A stretch of 9,910 nucleotides of DNA, taken from Loktanella sp. UBA3435. GTDB lineage: Bacteria; Pseudomonadota; Alphaproteobacteria; Rhodobacterales; Rhodobacteraceae. The DNA lies in NCBI GenBank assembly GCA_002378665.1, contig DFSO01000086.1:31573-41482 (forward strand). Direction: 5' to 3'. A program made the translations under genes and the position numbers. Under the pieces are notes generated by a model. It was not told the origin of the DNA. It saw only the letters and a program-made list of their open reading frames with translations, and did not search any database. Shown piece after piece: positions 6,272 to 9,910 of this stretch. Position 1 is the first letter of the stretch; the number at the start of each line of letters is the position of its first letter.

Positions 6272-6286
6272 TTTGGCCCTTTGGCG

Positions 6287-6315
6287 TTGAAGCCACCCCT
6301 AGTGTCTGCTAGGTT
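6287..6315 (+). promoter_or_regulatory. Weak candidate gyrA promoter
   Basis: TTGAAG (6287-6292) and TAGGTT (6310-6315) are separated by 17 bases. The second is preceded by TGC, giving an extended -10 form (TGCTAGGTT). It would start transcription near 6321-6322, inside the 10-bp inverted repeat that follows. Matches to consensus are partial. Confidence 0.3.
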
Positions 6316-6343
6316 CATTGCTACGAGATATGGGCAATGAACC
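6312..6343 (+). promoter_or_regulatory. Perfect 10-bp inverted repeat in the gyrA leader
   Basis: GGTTCATTGC (6312-6321) and GCAATGAACC (6334-6343) are exactly complementary, with a 12-base loop, and the structure ends 15 bases before the gyrA GTG. There is no T-run after it, so it is not a terminator of ocd. It is either an operator overlapping the candidate -10, or an mRNA hairpin beside the gyrA ribosome binding site (GGCGGG, 6346-6351). Confidence 0.6.
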
Positions 6344-6358
6344 ACGGCGGGCAACAGC

Positions 6359-9115
6359 GTGAACGACACACCAGAAACACCTGATAACACTGATGAAACT
6401 CCGAAATATGTATCGCCATATACGGGTCCTTCGGTCACAATCGAACACGAGCTGAAAACCAGCTATCTCGATTACGCGATGTCAGTAATCGTCAGCCGTG
6501 CAATTCCCGACCTGCGCGACGGCCTAAAACCCGTTCACCGTCGCATTATTTACTCGATGTACGAAAAGGGTATTACAGCCGATAAATCCTACCGGAAGTC
6601 TGCGAAATCTGTGGGCGACGTGATGGGTTCTTATCACCCGCATGGCGACAGCGCGATCTACGAGGCGCTTGTACGTATGGCGCAAGGCTTCTCAATGTCG
6701 CTGCCTTTGATCGATGGTCAGGGCAACTTTGGCTCGATGGACGGCGATGGCGCGGCCGCGATGCGTTACACGGAATCGCGGCTTGCGAAGTCCGCAGGCG
6801 CGCTGACCGAGGACCTGCTCAAAGACACCGTCGATTTCCAAGACAACTACGACGGCAAGGAACGCGAGCCCACCGTCCTGCCCGCCCGCTACCCCAATAT
6901 GCTGGTCAACGGCGCCGGCGGTATTGCTGTCGGCATGGCGACGAACATTCCGCCGCACAACTTGGGCGAAGTCATCGACGCGACGCTCGCCCTTATCGAC
7001 AGCCCCGACATGACGTCTGAGGATCTGATCGAATACATTCCAGCCCCCGATTTCCCAACTGGCGGCATTATCCTTGGCCGCGCAGGGGCGCGCAAAGCTT
7101 ACCTAGAGGGCCGCGGCTCCGTGATCGTGCGGGCCAAAACTCGCATCGAGGAAATCCGCAAAGACCGCTGGGCTATCGTTATCGACGAAATTCCTTACCA
7201 AGTGAATAAATCGGTCATGATCGACAAAATCGCTGAAGCCGCCCGCGATAAAAAGATCGAAGGCATCGCCCACGTACAAGACGAATCCGACCGTAACGGT
7301 GTGCGCGTGGTCGTCGAGTTAAAGCGTGATGCAACCGCCGAAGTGGTACTCAACCAACTCTTCCGCTTCACATCCATGCAGACCTATTTCGGCTGTAACA
7401 TGCTGGCGCTGAATGGTGGCCGTCCAGAGCAACTCACGCTCCGCGATTTCCTTTACCACTTCGTGAACTTCCGCGAAGAGGTTGTCTCCCGCCGTACCGC
7501 CTTTGAACTTCGCAAGGCGCGCGAACGTTCGCACATTCTTTGCGGCTTGGCCGTCGCCGTGACCAACATCGACGAAATCGTCGCAACCATACGGTCTTCC
7601 ACGGACGCTGCCGAGGCACGTCACCAGCTGATGACACGCAAATGGCCTGCCCGCGATATCCTTGAATACATTGCACTTATCGACGACCCAACCCACACGG
7701 CCAACGACGATGGCACCTATAACCTGTCGGAAACACAGGCTCGCGCGATCCTTGAACTCCGCCTTCAGCGCCTGACACAAATTGGCGTCAAAGAGGTCAC
7801 TGACGAGCTCAAAGAACTCGCCGCGAAAATCCGCGAATACCTCGAAATCCTTGGTTCCCGCGAACGGATCATGCAGATCATCCGCGACGAGCTTGCGACT
7901 GTGCGCGAACAATTTGCCGTGCCACGCCGTACCCAGATCGTGGATTGGTCGGGCGACATGGACGACGAGGACCTGATCGAAAAAGAGGAAATGGTCGTGA
8001 CCGTCACCTCTGGCGGCTACATCAAACGCACCGCCCTTGCCGATTTCCGCGCACAGCGTCGTGGCGGCAAAGGTCTGTCCTCAATGGCCACCAAAGAAGA
8101 GGATGTTGTCACAACGCTCTTCGTGGCCAATACCCACACTCAACTGCTGTTCTTCACAACAGACGGGATGGTCTACAAACTCAAAACATGGCGCCTCCCT
8201 CTCGGATCGCGTACCGCAAAAGGCAAGGCAATCGTCAACATCCTGCCGATCCCGCCAGGTGTGTCCATCGCGGCCATCATGCCCGTGGACCGTGACGAGG
8301 CAGAATGGGACGATCTACAGGTCGTCTTCGCCACATCTGCGGGCACGGTACGCCGCAATAAACTCTCTGATTTCACGAATGTGATGCGCAATGGTAAAAT
8401 TGCGATGAAGTTCGAGGGCGAAACCGCAGATTACACGCTGATTAACGCTCGTATCGCGTCAAACGACGACGATGTGATGCTCTTCACCAACTCTGGCCGC
8501 GCGATCCGCTTCCGTGCGACCGACGTCCGCGTGTTCAACAGCCGTAACTCGGTTGGTGTACGCGGGATCAAGCTGCAAGGCGACGATAAGGTTGTCTCCA
8601 TGTCGATCATCCACCACTTCGAGGCAGAATCCTCCGAGCGCCAAGCCTATCTCAAGATGCGCCGCGCGATGGCGGGTCTAACCGATGAGGCCGAGAACGA
8701 GGATGACGAGGTGACGCCAGGCGAAATCAACCCGGAGCGTTACGCCGAAATGTCCGCTTCCGAGAACCTGATTCTGACCATCACGGAAAAAGGCTCTGGT
8801 AAACTCTCGTCCTCCCACGACTACCCGCTTCGCGGTCGCGGTGGCATGGGTGTGACGGCGATGGATAAGGCAATGCGTGGCGGCCAATTGGTCACCTCCT
8901 TCCCTGTTGAACTCTCCGACCAGATCATGCTCGTGACCTCAACTGGGCAGTCGATCCGCGTGCCAATTGAGGGCATCTCGTTCCGCTCACGCAGCGCTGG
9001 TGGCGTCAAAGTCTTTGATACCGCCAAGAAAGAGATCGTCGTTTCTGTCGCTTGGATAGCTGATCAAGGCGAAGAAGACCCGATTGAAGACGCCGAGATC
9101 GTGCCAGAGGCGTGA
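6359..9115 (+). CDS. gyrA: DNA gyrase subunit A
   Basis: GyrA is the DNA-cleaving subunit of gyrase, which introduces negative supercoils with GyrB. The 918-residue protein has the breakage-reunion domain at about 30-520, with catalytic Tyr137 in AAMRYTESRL. The quinolone-resistance region YHPHGDSAIYEALVRMAQ has Ser98 and Glu102 at the positions of E. coli Ser83 and Asp87. The C-terminal beta-pinwheel begins near 530 and carries the GyrA-box QRRGGKG at 566-572, which separates it from ParC. A charged insert of about 45 residues lies near 752-797 and an acidic tail ends the protein. It is longer than E. coli GyrA (875), mainly because of the N-terminal extension and the insert. The GTG start is the only plausible one: an in-frame TGA lies at 6338-6340 and the next ATG is codon 41. 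The ribosome binding site is GGCGGG. Confidence 0.98.
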   Translation: MNDTPETPDNTDETPKYVSPYTGPSVTIEHELKTSYLDYAMSVIVSRAIPDLRDGLKPVHRRIIYSMYEKGITADKSYRKSAKSVGDVMGSYHPHGDSAIYEALVRMAQGFSMSLPLIDGQGNFGSMDGDGAAAMRYTESRLAKSAGALTEDLLKDTVDFQDNYDGKEREPTVLPARYPNMLVNGAGGIAVGMATNIPPHNLGEVIDATLALIDSPDMTSEDLIEYIPAPDFPTGGIILGRAGARKAYLEGRGSVIVRAKTRIEEIRKDRWAIVIDEIPYQVNKSVMIDKIAEAARDKKIEGIAHVQDESDRNGVRVVVELKRDATAEVVLNQLFRFTSMQTYFGCNMLALNGGRPEQLTLRDFLYHFVNFREEVVSRRTAFELRKARERSHILCGLAVAVTNIDEIVATIRSSTDAAEARHQLMTRKWPARDILEYIALIDDPTHTANDDGTYNLSETQARAILELRLQRLTQIGVKEVTDELKELAAKIREYLEILGSRERIMQIIRDELATVREQFAVPRRTQIVDWSGDMDDEDLIEKEEMVVTVTSGGYIKRTALADFRAQRRGGKGLSSMATKEEDVVTTLFVANTHTQLLFFTTDGMVYKLKTWRLPLGSRTAKGKAIVNILPIPPGVSIAAIMPVDRDEAEWDDLQVVFATSAGTVRRNKLSDFTNVMRNGKIAMKFEGETADYTLINARIASNDDDVMLFTNSGRAIRFRATDVRVFNSRNSVGVRGIKLQGDDKVVSMSIIHHFEAESSERQAYLKMRRAMAGLTDEAENEDDEVTPGEINPERYAEMSASENLILTITEKGSGKLSSSHDYPLRGRGGMGVTAMDKAMRGGQLVTSFPVELSDQIMLVTSTGQSIRVPIEGISFRSRSAGGVKVFDTAKKEIVVSVAWIADQGEEDPIEDAEIVPEA

Positions 9116-9122
9116 TTTTTCG

Positions 9123-9150
9123 GTGCACGCGCTGTGCACATCCAGTGCAC
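9123..9150 (+). repeat. Three GTGCAC hexamers spaced exactly 11 bp
   Basis: GTGCAC occurs at 9123-9128, 9134-9139 and 9145-9150. The intervals are exactly 11 bases, about one turn of the helix, so all three would face the same side of the DNA. The array ends five bases before the candidate -35 of trmFO. The triplet GTG continues in the same phase at 9101, 9112 and 9156. It looks like a multi-site operator upstream of trmFO or a gyrA 3' element. I do not recognise the binding protein. Confidence 0.6.
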
Positions 9151-9155
9151 GCTTA

Positions 9156-9185
9156 GTGACAATCCCTTTGGCGGAGCTATATAAT
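9156..9185 (+). promoter_or_regulatory. Sigma-70-like promoter of trmFO
   Basis: GTGACA (9156-9161, five of six matches to TTGACA) is followed after 18 bases by a perfect TATAAT (9180-9185). Transcription would start near 9192, giving a leader of about 25 bases before the trmFO ATG. This is the best promoter match in the window. Confidence 0.65.
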
Positions 9186-9193
9186 GCTCCGCC
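9170..9193 (+). terminator. Hairpin after gyrA enclosing the trmFO -10 box
   Basis: GGCGGAGC (9170-9177) pairs perfectly with GCTCCGCC (9186-9193) around the 8-base loop TATATAAT. As RNA from gyrA it is a strong 8-bp GC-rich stem 54 bases after the stop, but it is followed by TCACTCATTCT rather than a T-run, so intrinsic termination is uncertain. On the DNA it is a palindrome centred on the trmFO -10. Confidence 0.45.
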
Positions 9194-9215
9194 TCACTCA
9201 TTCTGGACGTTGTAA

Positions 9216-9910
9216 ATGACTGATATACTTAACATTATTGGCGGCGGCATGGCTGGCTCCGAGGCCGCTTGGCAGGCCGCCAACGCAGGCATCAAAGTCG
9301 TCATCCACGAGATGCGCCCCAAGGTCGAAACCTTCGCGCACCGCACGGGAAATTTGGGTGAAATGGTCTGCTCCAATTCCTTCCGTTCCGACGACGACGA
9401 GCAGAACGCCGTGGGCCTTCTGCACTGGGAAATGCGTGCTGCAAACGGGCTGATTATGGCCACTGCGGAAAAGCACCGCTTGCCTGCTGGTGGTGCTTTG
9501 GCCGTGGACCGCGATCCTTTTGCTGAAAGCGTCACGGCTGCATTAACATCGCACCCTAACATATCAGTTTCATACGAAGAAATCACGTCGCTTCCCACAG
9601 ACGGGACCTGGATTATCGCCACAGGTCCGCTCACTTCTGGCGCTTTGGCCGAGGCGATTGCCGCGGAAACAGGTGCCGAGGCACTGGCATTTTTCGATGC
9701 TATCGCCCCCATTGTTTACCACGACAGCATCAACATGGATATTGCATGGATGCAGTCGCGCTACGACAAGGGCGAGACGATTGAGGAGCAAACCGCCTAC
9801 CTCAATTGCCCTATGAACAAAGAGCAATACGAGGCGTTCATAGATGCTTTACTTACTGCTGATAAAACAGAATTCAAAGAAGGCGAAACCGCCGGTTATT
9901 TCGACGGCTG
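9216..9910 (+). CDS. trmFO: Methylenetetrahydrofolate-tRNA-(uracil-5-)-methyltransferase, 5' part
   Basis: TrmFO makes ribothymidine at U54 in the T loop of tRNAs, using methylenetetrahydrofolate as methyl donor and reduced FAD. The first 231 codons are in the window; full-length members have about 450 residues, so the gene continues past the right edge. The FAD-binding dinucleotide motif IIGGGMAGSEAAWQ is at 7-20. MVCSNSFRSDD (50-60) contains Cys52, matching the catalytic-region Cys53 described for the Bacillus subtilis enzyme. YLNCPMNKEQYEAF near 198-211 is also characteristic. The ATG at 9216 is chosen because the FAD motif begins right after it; GGA lies 8 bases upstream. It has its own promoter-like sequence after gyrA. 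It is distinguished from the related GidA/MnmG by its shorter N-terminal motif spacing and these signatures. Confidence 0.96.
   Translation, partial: MTDILNIIGGGMAGSEAAWQAANAGIKVVIHEMRPKVETFAHRTGNLGEMVCSNSFRSDDDEQNAVGLLHWEMRAANGLIMATAEKHRLPAGGALAVDRDPFAESVTAALTSHPNISVSYEEITSLPTDGTWIIATGPLTSGALAEAIAAETGAEALAFFDAIAPIVYHDSINMDIAWMQSRYDKGETIEEQTAYLNCPMNKEQYEAFIDALLTADKTEFKEGETAGYFDG

Noticed and set aside
7319..7912. Minus-strand open frame of 197 codons inside gyrA
   Set aside because: It is fully antisense to the strongly conserved gyrA frame; the motif content belongs to GyrA. The same applies to 5597-6043 opposite ocd.
9123..9150. GTGCAC array as a true LexA (SOS) box
   Set aside because: Spacing fits the alphaproteobacterial GTTC-N7-GTTC box, but every half-site is GTGC, so the sequence does not match; kept only as an unexplained phased repeat.

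Overview
The window looks like a piece of chromosome from a marine alphaproteobacterium of the Rhodobacterales (Roseobacter group). I infer this from protein-level resemblance remembered from that group: the GyrA sequence with its long C-terminal insert, the yqaA-dsbB pair, the arginase/ornithine cyclodeaminase pair and the RTX protein beginning MPNLIYLGN. I could not run a search. Psychrophilic genera related to Octadecabacter or Loktanella are a guess only. There is no CRISPR array, integrase, insertion sequence or obvious new multi-gene system. The window is mostly housekeeping and catabolic genes, with two decaying genes on the left and several unusual small DNA structures between genes.

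Left third (1-2700). An RTX calcium-binding repeat protein runs leftward off the edge; its reading frame is broken by an in-frame TAG at codon 37. Upstream of it lie about 750 bases without a convincing gene, containing a 14-bp inverted repeat. A tRNA-Leu(CAA) gene with encoded CCA and a good intrinsic terminator follows. Next, on the minus strand, is a neutral zinc metallopeptidase (YpfJ-like) pseudogene with an in-frame TAA, a one-base deletion and a substituted conserved glycine.

Middle (2700-6270). A short divergent region leads into a two-gene operon: a YqaA/DedA-like membrane protein and a DsbB disulfide-bond oxidase that starts at an overlapping TTG. Convergent with dsbB, and overlapping its end by 24 bases, is an Lrp/AsnC-family regulator. 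It is divergent from an arginase gene that overlaps ornithine cyclodeaminase by the bases ATGA. Together the two enzymes convert arginine to urea, proline and ammonia; the regulator probably senses an amino acid and controls them. The 84-base divergent spacer holds three perfect inverted repeats.

Right third (6270-9910). gyrA encodes a complete DNA gyrase subunit A of 918 residues. It is preceded by a perfect 10-bp inverted repeat and a possible 10-codon leader ORF whose stop overlaps the gyrA GTG start. Between gyrA and the truncated trmFO (tRNA U54 methyltransferase) is a compact 100-base regulatory region. It has three GTGCAC hexamers exactly 11 bp apart, then a sigma-70-like promoter whose perfect TATAAT sits in the loop of an 8-bp inverted repeat. 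These intergenic structures and the two broken genes are the most interesting content.
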